Source: Candidatus Fermentibacterota bacterium
Lineage (GTDB): Bacteria; JAFGKV01
Assembly (NCBI GenBank): GCA_016928395.1
Contig: JAFGKV010000114.1
Coordinates: 1-64,000 of the forward strand
Direction of reading: 5' to 3'
Length of the DNA stretch: 64,000 bases
Under the pieces are notes generated by a model that saw only the letters and a program-made list of their open reading frames with translations, was not told where the DNA came from and made no database searches. The translations under genes were made by a program, and so were the position numbers. The stretch's first letter is position 1. Each line of letters opens with the position of its first letter. This document shows, piece after piece, positions 23,133 through 31,113 of this stretch.

Positions 23133-25760
23133 ATGAATCGCCCCGCTGAGAACACCAGCGCCACAGGCAGGCGTACCGCAGGGGCCAAGACCGCGACCCC
23201 CATGATGCGCCAGTACTGGAGCGTGAAACGGCGCTATCCCGGCGCGTTGGTGCTGTTCAGACTGGGTGACTTCTACGAGACCTTCGGAGAAGACGCAGCC
23301 CTAGCTTCCAAAGTGCTGGGCATTGCCCTCACCTCCCGCGGCGGGGACATCCCTCTCGCCGGCATCCCATTTCACAGCGCGGACCCGTACATCGACCGTC
23401 TCGTGGCCGCCGGACACAAAGTGGCGATCTGCGAGCAGCTCGAGGACCCCGCAAAGGCCAAGGGCATCGTACGGCGGGACGTGGTACGCGTGGTCACTCC
23501 GGGCACGGTACTCAGTGAAGGGCTTCTCAACGCCGGGGCACCCACCTACCTGGCCGCCGTGAATCCGGGTCCCTCCCGCTGGGGGCTCGCCATCGTGGAC
23601 ATCGCTTCGGGTGAGTTCAAGGCCACCGAACTCGCACTCAACGAAGTCGGCGAGGAAATCCAGCGCGTGTCGCCTGCGGAGCTGCTGGTACCCCGATGGC
23701 TACGGGACCAAGATGCGCTCCATCAGGTTCTGGCGGTCGTACCGCACGCAGCGGTGGAAGCCCGGGAGGATTGGGTATTTGACGGAGAGGCAGGCGCCGA
23801 CCTGCTGAATCGTCACTTCGGAACAGCCACGCTGGAGGGTTTCGGTCTTCACTCCGGCTGCGCCGCCGTCGGCGCAGCCGGTGCGGTGATTCACTATCTC
23901 CTGGAGACCCAGAAATCGGGACTTGGCCATATCAGGTCCCTCCGGGTGTATCATCTCTCCGAATTCATGCGCCTGGACCGGCATACGCGTCGGAACCTCG
24001 AACTCGTCGACTCCTTGGATCCCGACGACAGGGACGTGACGCTGCTCGCGGCCCTGAATCGCACGTGTTCGCGCATGGGCGAGCGACTGCTGCGTCGTTG
24101 GATCCTGGAGCCGTTGCTTGACATCGACGCCATTGAGGAACGGCTGGATGCCGTACAGGCTCTCGTGGATGACGACCTTGGGCGGTCAGAAGTGCGGGGT
24201 CTTCTTTCCTCCATGGCAGACATCGAACGCCTGACGGGTAGGATCGGATGTCGCGCCGCCTCGGCCCGCGATCTGGTCTCCTTGGCATCGTCTCTGGAGC
24301 ATCTTCCCCGGCTTGCGGAGCAGCTGTCGAAGAGCACGAGCTCGTTCTTGGGGCAGACCGCCATGAAGCTTCGGGGTGAGCAGGAGATTGTCGAGGAGAT
24401 CCACCGGGTCCTGGTTGACCGCCCGCCCCCTCACCTGCGGGCTGGCGGGTATGTACGCACCGGTTGCGATACGGCCCTGGATGAACTGCGAGCGGCCGCC
24501 CGCGACGGCAAGACCTGGCTGTCGGAACTGCAGCAGCGCGAGCGTGACGATACGGGGATCCCCAGCCTCCGGGTCGGTTTCAACCGGGTATTCGGGTTTT
24601 ACATCGAGGTGACCAAGCCTCATCTACCCCGGGTGCCGGAGCGCTACCTCCGCAAGCAGACCCTGGCCAATGCGGAGCGCTTCTACACCGCGGAGCTGAA
24701 AGAGAAGGAATCGCTGATTCTGGGAGCCGAGGAGAGGGCGCTGGAGCGGGAACGCGAGCTGTTCGACGCGCTGCTCATTTGGCTGGAAATCAGGCTAACC
24801 GCTCTCCTGACCATGGCGTCAGCCGTGGCAACTGGGGACGTCATTCAGTCCCTGGCGCAGCTCGCCAGGGAGCGATCCTACCGGAGACCAGACATTGACA
24901 GCTCCGCTAGAATCTCCCTCTCATCAAGCAGGCATCCCGTGGTGGAGCAACTCGGCACTGAGCCGTTCATGCCAAATGACGTTCTGCTTGACAACCAGGA
25001 CCATCAGCTCGTCCTGCTCACGGGCCCCAATATGGCCGGTAAGTCGACCTATCTTCGCCAGGTCGGACTCATCGTCTTGATGGCCCAGATCGGCTCGTTT
25101 GTGCCGGCCGAGGCCGCGGAGATCGGCGTCGTGGATCAGATCTTCACCCGCGTCGGCGCCACTGATCGGTTGGCCCGGGGTCAGAGCACGTTCATGGTGG
25201 AGATGATCGAGACTGCGTCCATCCTGCATCATGCCACGGACAGGAGCCTCGTGCTCTTGGACGAGATCGGCCGGGGCACTAGTACGTACGACGGGCTCGC
25301 CATAGCCTGGTCTGTTGCCGAGCGCCTTCACCAGGGGCCAATGACACCACGGACCATATTCGCCACTCACTACCATGAGTTGACCGCGCTGGAGGCCGAT
25401 TTCCCCCGCATCGTCAACTACAACGTAGCGGTCCGCCGGGAGGGGGACCGGGTTCTGTTTCTCCACCGTATCCAACGGGGCGCAGCCAGCAGCTCCTACG
25501 GCATCGAAGTGGCCCGGCTTGCAGGGCTGCCAGCCGATGTCCTGCTGCGGGCAGCCGAGATTTTGGCTCAGCTGGAAGACCACCCCCCAGCCGCACGCAC
25601 GCCCACGATCCGCAGAGCGGTATCCGACCAACTGGAGCTTTTCGGCGCCCCAGAGGATCCCCTCAAGTCTAGACTCCAGGGGCTTGTGGTCGACCAGATC
25701 ACCCCGTTGCAGGCGCTGCACTTGCTCCACGAGCTCAAACGGCTGGCCCGGGACAAGTAG
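23133..25760 (+). CDS. mutS: DNA mismatch repair protein MutS
   Basis: An 875-residue MutS1 protein. The mismatch-binding Phe-x-Glu is present in FRLGDFYETFGEDA (about residues 43-56). The ATPase has Walker A TGPNMAGKSTYLRQ (about 630-643), STFMVEM, Walker B LVLLDEIGRGTSTYDG and ATHYHEL. The C-terminal HTH region ends with PLQALHLLHELKRLAR, the usual MutS tail. It scans DNA for mispairs and recruits MutL. mutL begins one base after its stop codon. The start at ATG 23133 has only a weak ribosome-binding site. Confidence 0.97.
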   Translation: MNRPAENTSATGRRTAGAKTATPMMRQYWSVKRRYPGALVLFRLGDFYETFGEDAALASKVLGIALTSRGGDIPLAGIPFHSADPYIDRLVAAGHKVAICEQLEDPAKAKGIVRRDVVRVVTPGTVLSEGLLNAGAPTYLAAVNPGPSRWGLAIVDIASGEFKATELALNEVGEEIQRVSPAELLVPRWLRDQDALHQVLAVVPHAAVEAREDWVFDGEAGADLLNRHFGTATLEGFGLHSGCAAVGAAGAVIHYLLETQKSGLGHIRSLRVYHLSEFMRLDRHTRRNLELVDSLDPDDRDVTLLAALNRTCSRMGERLLRRWILEPLLDIDAIEERLDAVQALVDDDLGRSEVRGLLSSMADIERLTGRIGCRAASARDLVSLASSLEHLPRLAEQLSKSTSSFLGQTAMKLRGEQEIVEEIHRVLVDRPPPHLRAGGYVRTGCDTALDELRAAARDGKTWLSELQQRERDDTGIPSLRVGFNRVFGFYIEVTKPHLPRVPERYLRKQTLANAERFYTAELKEKESLILGAEERALERERELFDALLIWLEIRLTALLTMASAVATGDVIQSLAQLARERSYRRPDIDSSARISLSSSRHPVVEQLGTEPFMPNDVLLDNQDHQLVLLTGPNMAGKSTYLRQVGLIVLMAQIGSFVPAEAAEIGVVDQIFTRVGATDRLARGQSTFMVEMIETASILHHATDRSLVLLDEIGRGTSTYDGLAIAWSVAERLHQGPMTPRTIFATHYHELTALEADFPRIVNYNVAVRREGDRVLFLHRIQRGAASSSYGIEVARLAGLPADVLLRAAEILAQLEDHPPAARTPTIRRAVSDQLELFGAPEDPLKSRLQGLVVDQITPLQALHLLHELKRLARDK

Positions 25761-25761
25761 C

Positions 25762-27480
25762 ATGGCTCCCATCAGACTACTAAGCGAGCGTGTCATCAAT
25801 CAGATCGCGGCAGGTGAAGTGATTGAGCGACCGGCTTCTGTGGTGAAGGAATTGGTCGAGAACTCCCTGGACGCTGGCGCGGAGTCGGTGACCGTCGAGG
25901 TGGACCGAGGCGGCACGCGACTGATCCGTGTCAGCGACAATGGAGCCGGCATGTCCCGCGATAGTGCGCTGTTGTGCTTCGAGCGTCACGCCACCAGCAA
26001 GATCGTCACTGAGCATGACCTGTTCTCCGTGTCCAGTCTGGGATTCCGGGGAGAAGCCCTGGCCGCCATTGCGGCCGTGGCGAGGGTGGAGATTGAGACA
26101 GCGGAACACGACGCTCCAATCGGAACGAGAGTCGCCCTGTCGGCTGGCGCCGTGGATGCCGTGGAGGATAGTGCGCGGCCGCCGGGCACCACCATCGCGG
26201 TGCGCCACCTCTTCTTCAATGTCCCGGTTCGCCGTGGGTTCCTTCGCAGCGTTGAGAGCGAGACGCGGGCAGTCATGGATGTCGTGTTCCGTATCGCCAT
26301 AGCCAGGCCCGCGGTGCAGTTTCGCCTCGTGGTTGAGGGCCGGGAAGTATGGAATATGCCGCCAGTGGGCGATATGAAGGGACGGCTGCACCAGCTTATC
26401 GGGGCACAGCGAACTGATGAGCTCATCCCCGTGCGGGCCTTGGCCCCCGGTGTCGCGGTGGAGGGGTTCGTGGGCGTACAGGCGGCCGCACGTTACAGCA
26501 GGCGCCAGCAGGTGGTGGCCATCAACGGCAGGCCGGCGGATGCCCCTATCATACGCGCGGCGCTGGTGGAGCTGTTGCAGGGAGGAGGAGGAGGCCGGGC
26601 GGAGGCATACCTCTCACTGAGAATCGATCCCTCGGCAGTCGATGTGAACGTGCATCCGGCCAAGCGCGAGGTGCGGTTCCGCGAGCCGGGCCGTATCCGC
26701 GCGGCCCTGGCCGCCGCCATCAAGGATGCTGCCGTGCGCGCAGGTACCCTAGCCCAGGAGTATCCAGTATCCACCGACGGTATGACACTGCAGAGGTCAC
26801 CACAGCCCCGCTCCGCGGAGTTTCTGAGTCTTGTGGCGGAGGAGAGCGTCGCCTGGGAACACCTCGCCCGGTCCGAGGCTCCCACCGCGGGTAGCACCCG
26901 TGACACCCCGCCACGGGGCATCCCGCTCATCCAAATCGCCCGGACCTTCGTGGTCGCCAGGGTAGGCGATACGCTGACGGTATTTGACCAGCACGCCTGC
27001 CATGAGCGGATCATGTATGAAGAGACTCTGAAACGATTGGCCGGCACCAGAGGCATGGCGCAACAGCTCCTCTTCCCCATCACGGTGGACCTGACCCCGC
27101 AGGAGCTCTCTCTGGCGCAGGAGTATGAAGAGGAGCTTCGATTAGTCGGATTCGAGATCCGTCAGTTCGGCAGGGCCACAGTTATCGTGGAGGCGGTCCC
27201 GGCGGACTTCCAGGGAGAGGTGAACGAAGAGCTGGTCCGCCAAGTGCTGGCAGGAATCGGGGAAGAGAAGGGAGCCATGGGCGGCCGGCATCACAGGGTT
27301 GCCAGCAGCATCGCATGTCATGCCTCCGTGCGTGCGGGCGACGCGCTACGCGACGAGCAGATGCGTGATCTGATCGATCGTCTCCTGGCTACCGAGGCGC
27401 CCCACACCTGTCCCCATGGTCGCCCGACCTTCATCCAGATTACCGCCCAAGAGCTGGAACGACGTTTCCAACGGGTCTGA
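25762..27480 (+). CDS. mutL: DNA mismatch repair protein MutL with endonuclease motif
   Basis: A 572-residue protein. N-terminal GHKL ATPase motifs are INQIAAGEVIERP, ELVENSLDAGA, RVSDNGAGM, and LGFRGEALAAIAAVA. The C-terminal domain carries the metal-dependent endonuclease signature D-Q-H-A-C-H-E-R-I-M-Y-E (about residues 410-421), plus ACHASVRAG and CPHGRP near the end. MutL proteins with these motifs nick the error-containing strand themselves, so no MutH is needed, and none is seen. Start is ATG 25762, one base after the mutS stop. A frame extending upstream into mutS (from 25519) is not used. Confidence 0.97.
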   Translation: MAPIRLLSERVINQIAAGEVIERPASVVKELVENSLDAGAESVTVEVDRGGTRLIRVSDNGAGMSRDSALLCFERHATSKIVTEHDLFSVSSLGFRGEALAAIAAVARVEIETAEHDAPIGTRVALSAGAVDAVEDSARPPGTTIAVRHLFFNVPVRRGFLRSVESETRAVMDVVFRIAIARPAVQFRLVVEGREVWNMPPVGDMKGRLHQLIGAQRTDELIPVRALAPGVAVEGFVGVQAAARYSRRQQVVAINGRPADAPIIRAALVELLQGGGGGRAEAYLSLRIDPSAVDVNVHPAKREVRFREPGRIRAALAAAIKDAAVRAGTLAQEYPVSTDGMTLQRSPQPRSAEFLSLVAEESVAWEHLARSEAPTAGSTRDTPPRGIPLIQIARTFVVARVGDTLTVFDQHACHERIMYEETLKRLAGTRGMAQQLLFPITVDLTPQELSLAQEYEEELRLVGFEIRQFGRATVIVEAVPADFQGEVNEELVRQVLAGIGEEKGAMGGRHHRVASSIACHASVRAGDALRDEQMRDLIDRLLATEAPHTCPHGRPTFIQITAQELERRFQRV

Positions 27481-28202
27481 GTGCAGGACGGTCTGTAGTT
27501 GGCTATCGGCTGTCGGCTATCAGGCCCGCCCAGCGCTACCAGAAACCGTTGCCCTCGTAGGGGCAACCGTCTCTGGTCGCCCGTGGGGCCGGGATGGGGT
27601 TTGCTATCGCAATCGCTATCGGTATCGAGAGACGCGGTCCCGTGAACGAGTACGTGAACGAGTACGAGTACGAGTGCTAGTACGCAGTCGGGATGTACTC
27701 TCACACGAGTTCTCAGTTGTCAGTAAGGCCTCTGGATGCGAGAGCACCCAGGTTTTCGATGTGGAGAGTACGGCCGGCTGTTGGCTATCGGCTCTCAGCT
27801 ATCGGTTCTCAGCTATCGGCTGTCAGCTATCGGCTGTCAGCTATCGGCTGTCAGCTATCGGCTGTCAGCTATCGGCTGTTAGCTATCGGCTGTTAGCTAT
27901 CGGCTGTTAGCTCACTCCTATCTCCTCACTCAGGGTCGGTATCGGTATCGTAATTGACGAGCTGGGGCAGTCGAGCACGAGTATGTGTACGAGCATTGCA
28001 TCGACTCTCGCACAGGTTCCGGCCCCGGGCCTTGCCCTGCTCATACATAGGGAGACTTCTAGGGTTGCCGCGTGAAGTCACAGGTTAGGTGTACTAAACT
28101 CTGAACCTGGACCCTCTCTCGTAGTCCGCTCCCGCCACGCGTCGCTCCTCTCTCACAGTCGAAACCCCTCCGCTCCCCTGTTCCTGCCCGCGCGGCGCCG
28201 AG
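27481..28202. other. Repeat-rich, non-coding 720-base region after mutL
   Basis: This stretch is built from short, near-repeated words. They include several forms of GCTATCGGCTGTC, GGTATCGGTATCG (27939 area), and AACGAGTACG/GAGTACGAGTACG (27650-27680). Between 27483 and 27530 a degenerate copy of the 14-bp unit stands alone. Open frames across it (for example 27416-27910) simply translate the repeats. No tRNA or recognisable gene is seen. The word set recurs at 52302-52640. Confidence 0.6.
27783..27908. repeat. Nine tandem copies of a 14-bp unit
   Basis: The unit is AGCTATCGGCTGTC. Nine copies run head to tail: two variants at the left edge (ending CTCTC and TTCTC), four exact copies from 27811 to 27866, and three ending TGTT from 27867 to 27908. 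The graded variation at both edges is typical of slippage or unequal crossing over. There are no spacers, so it is not CRISPR. Fourteen bases is not a multiple of three and the unit lies in no gene. Confidence 0.93.
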
Positions 28203-28217
28203 TGGCACTCTATTTGC
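28203..28217 (+). promoter_or_regulatory. Sigma-54 (-24/-12) promoter candidate
   Basis: TGGCAC-N5-TTGC: TGGCAC at 28203-28208 and TTGC at 28214-28217. The invariant GG and GC are separated by exactly ten bases, as sigma-54 requires. A transcript would begin near 28229, about 114 bases before the start codon of the diguanylate cyclase gene. It points to activation by an NtrC-type enhancer-binding protein. No enhancer site could be identified in the repeats upstream. Confidence 0.62.
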
Positions 28218-28228
28218 GTAACTCACCT

Positions 28229-28342
28229 CCGACAGGGCGATATCGGTGTGCGGGCGACTGGGTCGTCGCAGAATGCAACGGCAGTCCCGCAACTTTCCGG
28301 GCGAGGGGCAGTAATCCTGATCCCCAGAAGACCTCACGGACC
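28229..28342 (+). promoter_or_regulatory. Structured 5' leader of the diguanylate cyclase gene, possible riboswitch
   Basis: The leader can form two hairpins. GGCGAC (28254-28259) pairs with GTCGTC (28263-28268). GGGG-CAG pairs with CTG-AT-CCCC between about 28309 and 28329. The stretches CAGTCCCGCAACT (about 28286-28298) and CCCAGAAGACCTC (about 28326-28338) recall the conserved core and B12-box of cobalamin riboswitches, but the rest of that fold is not evident. It does not match the c-di-GMP-I pattern either. Treat it as a leader of unknown function. Confidence 0.3.
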
Positions 28343-29524
28343 ATGAGGATGGCGATGCGCATACACAAGCCGCTCGAACTCTGCCGGGTTGACCGTGCGT
28401 TGATTTTGGCCGCCCTGCCCATGCTGTTCTATGCGGTGGGCACGGCAGTAGTGGCCCGTGACCTCCAATCCCACCTGCCGTCCGGTCCTTCCCGGCTGGT
28501 CTTCTCGTCGGCCGTCGACTGGGCATTGGGCGTGGTAGCCGGATATGCTGTTCTCATCGCACTCGGTGTTGTGCTGCGTCACCGATCGCCATCGAGCGGT
28601 GTCTTCGTGTACATGACCCTGGTCTACTTCGCCATCAATAACGCGATTCTGGCCACGTTCATCGGGCCACTCTCCAGCCCGCCCTGGCTCTCCATCCTGG
28701 GGCTGGCAGTACTAGGCCTTCTCCTCCTGGGTTCCCGGGAAGTCTTCACCAGTATCAGCATCTACCTGGTGGCATTGGGCCTCATCCATGCGCTGGGGAC
28801 GACCGGCAGGCTTCCTTACCGGTACATCTTCGAGGAAGGCGCGGCGCCTTCGTGGTGGATGTGGCGGATGGCAGTGGTCACCATTGCCAATACCGTGATC
28901 ATCGTTCTGGTTACCGCCTATGTCGTTGCGGCATGGCAGCGGCGGGAATCCAGTTTCCGCGATCTTTCCAACCAGGATGATCTCACCGGCGTGGGGAATC
29001 GCCGCTTTCTCAGCCATGCTCTGCGCACTGAATTCTCCCGCGCCCGCCGCTATGGCCGGGAGATGACCTACGCCATTGTCGATCTTGACCACTTCAAGCG
29101 TGTGAATGACCGGCACGGCCATCCCATTGGAGACTTCGTTCTCAGGGCAACGGCAAAGGCTTTGACCGCCTCCACGCGGGAAAGCGACACGGTCGCCCGC
29201 TGGGGAGGCGATGAGTTTGTGCTGCTCTTGCCCGAAACAGGCGTGTCAGGTGCACAGGAACTGGCCGAACGGTGCAGAGCCGCCATTCGCGCGACCGTGG
29301 CCGCCGAGACGGGGATAGGGATCACCAGCAGCGTCGGCATCGCCTCAATGCGCCACGAGGGTCTTCACTCCCCGGATGATCTGGCTCGGATCGCGGACAC
29401 AGCCCTGTACGCGGCCAAGCAGGCCGGTCGGAATCGCGTGGTGATCGCCGCCGAGCCGGCGAAAGACGGCGTCGTCACCTTTCCTCGAATCGTCTCTCAG
29501 AATCCGCGCCCCAACGCTATGTGA
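28343..29524 (+). CDS. Membrane diguanylate cyclase (GGDEF domain)
   Basis: A 393-residue protein from ATG 28343 (ATG 28355, with GAGG before it, is an alternative). Six hydrophobic helices fill residues about 20-190 in a MASE-like sensor. The GGDEF domain (about 225-380) starts NQDDLTGVGNRRFL and has D-L-D-H-F-K-R-V-N-D-x-H-G-H. The active site WGGDEFVLL is intact, so it should make cyclic di-GMP from two GTP. The inhibitory I-site RxxD is also intact (RESD, five residues before GGDEF), so product inhibition is expected. It is preceded by a sigma-54-type promoter. Its last 28 bases overlap the convergent Omp85 gene. Confidence 0.92.
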   Translation: MRMAMRIHKPLELCRVDRALILAALPMLFYAVGTAVVARDLQSHLPSGPSRLVFSSAVDWALGVVAGYAVLIALGVVLRHRSPSSGVFVYMTLVYFAINNAILATFIGPLSSPPWLSILGLAVLGLLLLGSREVFTSISIYLVALGLIHALGTTGRLPYRYIFEEGAAPSWWMWRMAVVTIANTVIIVLVTAYVVAAWQRRESSFRDLSNQDDLTGVGNRRFLSHALRTEFSRARRYGREMTYAIVDLDHFKRVNDRHGHPIGDFVLRATAKALTASTRESDTVARWGGDEFVLLLPETGVSGAQELAERCRAAIRATVAAETGIGITSSVGIASMRHEGLHSPDDLARIADTALYAAKQAGRNRVVIAAEPAKDGVVTFPRIVSQNPRPNAM

Positions 29525-31113
29525 ACGCGACCCTGGAGCGGATCACTCCCGCGGGGCACGCCGTAGGCTAGTTCGATCATGCCCACTGTGGTGCGAGCCA
29601 TGATACCCATCCCGACCCCCAGCAGTCCTTCATGGCGCTCACCCACTTGATACACGCCACAGTCGACAAACGCGAAAAGTGATGATGCACCGCGCGATAC
29701 GCGATGCAACTCCATCACGATCCACCCGGCGCTCTCTGTACGGAATTGGGCTTCACGGTAGCCGCGCACGGTCCGTGCGCCACCCACCGAGAAGCGCTCG
29801 GGAAGCGGAAGCTCCTGACCTCCGTGTACGGCATGCCGCGCAGCACCACGAAGGACTGCCAGGATCCCCGACCCGAGCCCCAGCGATCGCCGGACGTCGA
29901 CCTCGACACGTACGACAGGCGTCACGATCTCTGAGGCAATCTCACGCAGTTCCTGGTACCCGACCCTCAGACTCACCCAGGATCCCGTGGGAGGGACATC
30001 GTCGCCATGCTCCCTGTTCCAGATTCCCTTTCCCCACGCCTCATCCGCCCTGGTTGAGGCAAGAGGGGCCCCTTCGCCCGGAATCACCCGCCGGCCACGA
30101 TACCCGATGTAGCCCCTGAAGCTGCCTCCGAGGTCCCAACCAAGGGCGACCGTTCCATCCCGCTCCACCCAGAGGGTGTCTTCCACCACCTGATTGATGC
30201 CGATCTCCAGCGACGGCGGCAACCCAAGAATCCACGGCTCACGGTACGTCAGCGCCAAGTCGGTTCGCCCAGCGCCACGGGCTTCCCATCGGAACGATGC
30301 TTCCCGGGCCGTGCCCGCGATGTTGCGAAATGCGGCCTGCACACTGCCCACCACCGCGCCGTCCCTTGCAAGACCCACCGCGCCCCGGGCTGTATGGGTA
30401 ACCCGCTCCACCAGGGGAAACCGCACCACAACTCCACCAGGGTCGATGCCGCGCAGAAGTACGGGTTCACCAACCGAGGAGTAGTACCCGGTTTCTCGCA
30501 GTCGAGCCACCGCACGATCCATGCCGCTCTGACGGTACGGCATGCCTGGCCTGATTCCCGCCAGTTTCGACACTACGGAAGCTCTCGTTCTCACAGAATC
30601 CGATACCTCGATGCGCTCGATGACACTCCGCGGGCCTGCAGTCGCGCCGACGCGCAACGTCACCATCCCGGCACTGCTGTCCACATCCACATGTCGAACG
30701 CCGAGAGAAACAAATGGAAACCCCGCCTCCTCATGCGCTCCGAGGAGTGTGCTCAGCCTCGCAGTGACGACGCCTGCCTCCCACGGACTCCCTGCCAGAT
30801 CCTGCAACCGCAGCACTGCATCAGCGGCATCCGACGAGGCGCCATCCACCACGATACGAGCCACAGTGTATCGCCGCCCGGGAACAAGGCGAAGCGTACG
30901 CACGCCTTCCGCCGCGGTGGTCTCGAATCGTGCCTCGAAAAAACCGTTCCTGCCCAATTCGACCAGTATATCCTCCTTGACGCAGGATTCCCGCCCACTC
31001 TCGGTGGTGTCGGCACATGGGGCAGCGAATCGGGAGGCGGCCGACTCCGGTAGGATGTCACTCATCTCCCACACGGTGGCCATGAGCCCCATCGCTACGA
31101 CTGCGCAGATCAT
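29497..31113 (-). CDS. Omp85-superfamily outer-membrane protein (BamA/TamA-like)
   Basis: A 538-residue protein with start ATG 31113, which overlaps the TGA of the preceding gene. MICAVVAMGLMATVW is the signal-peptide core. Residues about 45-250 contain two or three POTRA-like modules (LRLVPGRRYTVARIVVDG; GPRSVIERIEVSDS...LAGIRPGMPY). The barrel carries the family hallmark RFSVGGARTVRGYREAQF (loop 6 VRGY motif, about 465-480) and ends with aromatic HIALGRGF. It is shorter than BamA (five POTRA, about 800 residues) and closer in size to TamA. It probably inserts or secretes a partner, perhaps the giant barrel encoded just upstream. Last gene of the eleven-gene operon. Confidence 0.87.
   Translation of the reverse strand: MICAVVAMGLMATVWEMSDILPESAASRFAAPCADTTESGRESCVKEDILVELGRNGFFEARFETTAAEGVRTLRLVPGRRYTVARIVVDGASSDAADAVLRLQDLAGSPWEAGVVTARLSTLLGAHEEAGFPFVSLGVRHVDVDSSAGMVTLRVGATAGPRSVIERIEVSDSVRTRASVVSKLAGIRPGMPYRQSGMDRAVARLRETGYYSSVGEPVLLRGIDPGGVVVRFPLVERVTHTARGAVGLARDGAVVGSVQAAFRNIAGTAREASFRWEARGAGRTDLALTYREPWILGLPPSLEIGINQVVEDTLWVERDGTVALGWDLGGSFRGYIGYRGRRVIPGEGAPLASTRADEAWGKGIWNREHGDDVPPTGSWVSLRVGYQELREIASEIVTPVVRVEVDVRRSLGLGSGILAVLRGAARHAVHGGQELPLPERFSVGGARTVRGYREAQFRTESAGWIVMELHRVSRGASSLFAFVDCGVYQVGERHEGLLGVGMGIMARTTVGMIELAYGVPRGSDPLQGRVHIALGRGF

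Noticed and set aside
27783-27908. CRISPR array
   Set aside because: The repeats abut each other with no spacers, are only 14 bases long and there are no cas genes.
28229-28342. Firm call of a cobalamin or c-di-GMP riboswitch
   Set aside because: Only two short stretches resemble the cobalamin core, the stems expected around them are missing, and the c-di-GMP-I core GGGCAAACC...ACGCAAAGCC is absent. Kept only as a weak leader element.
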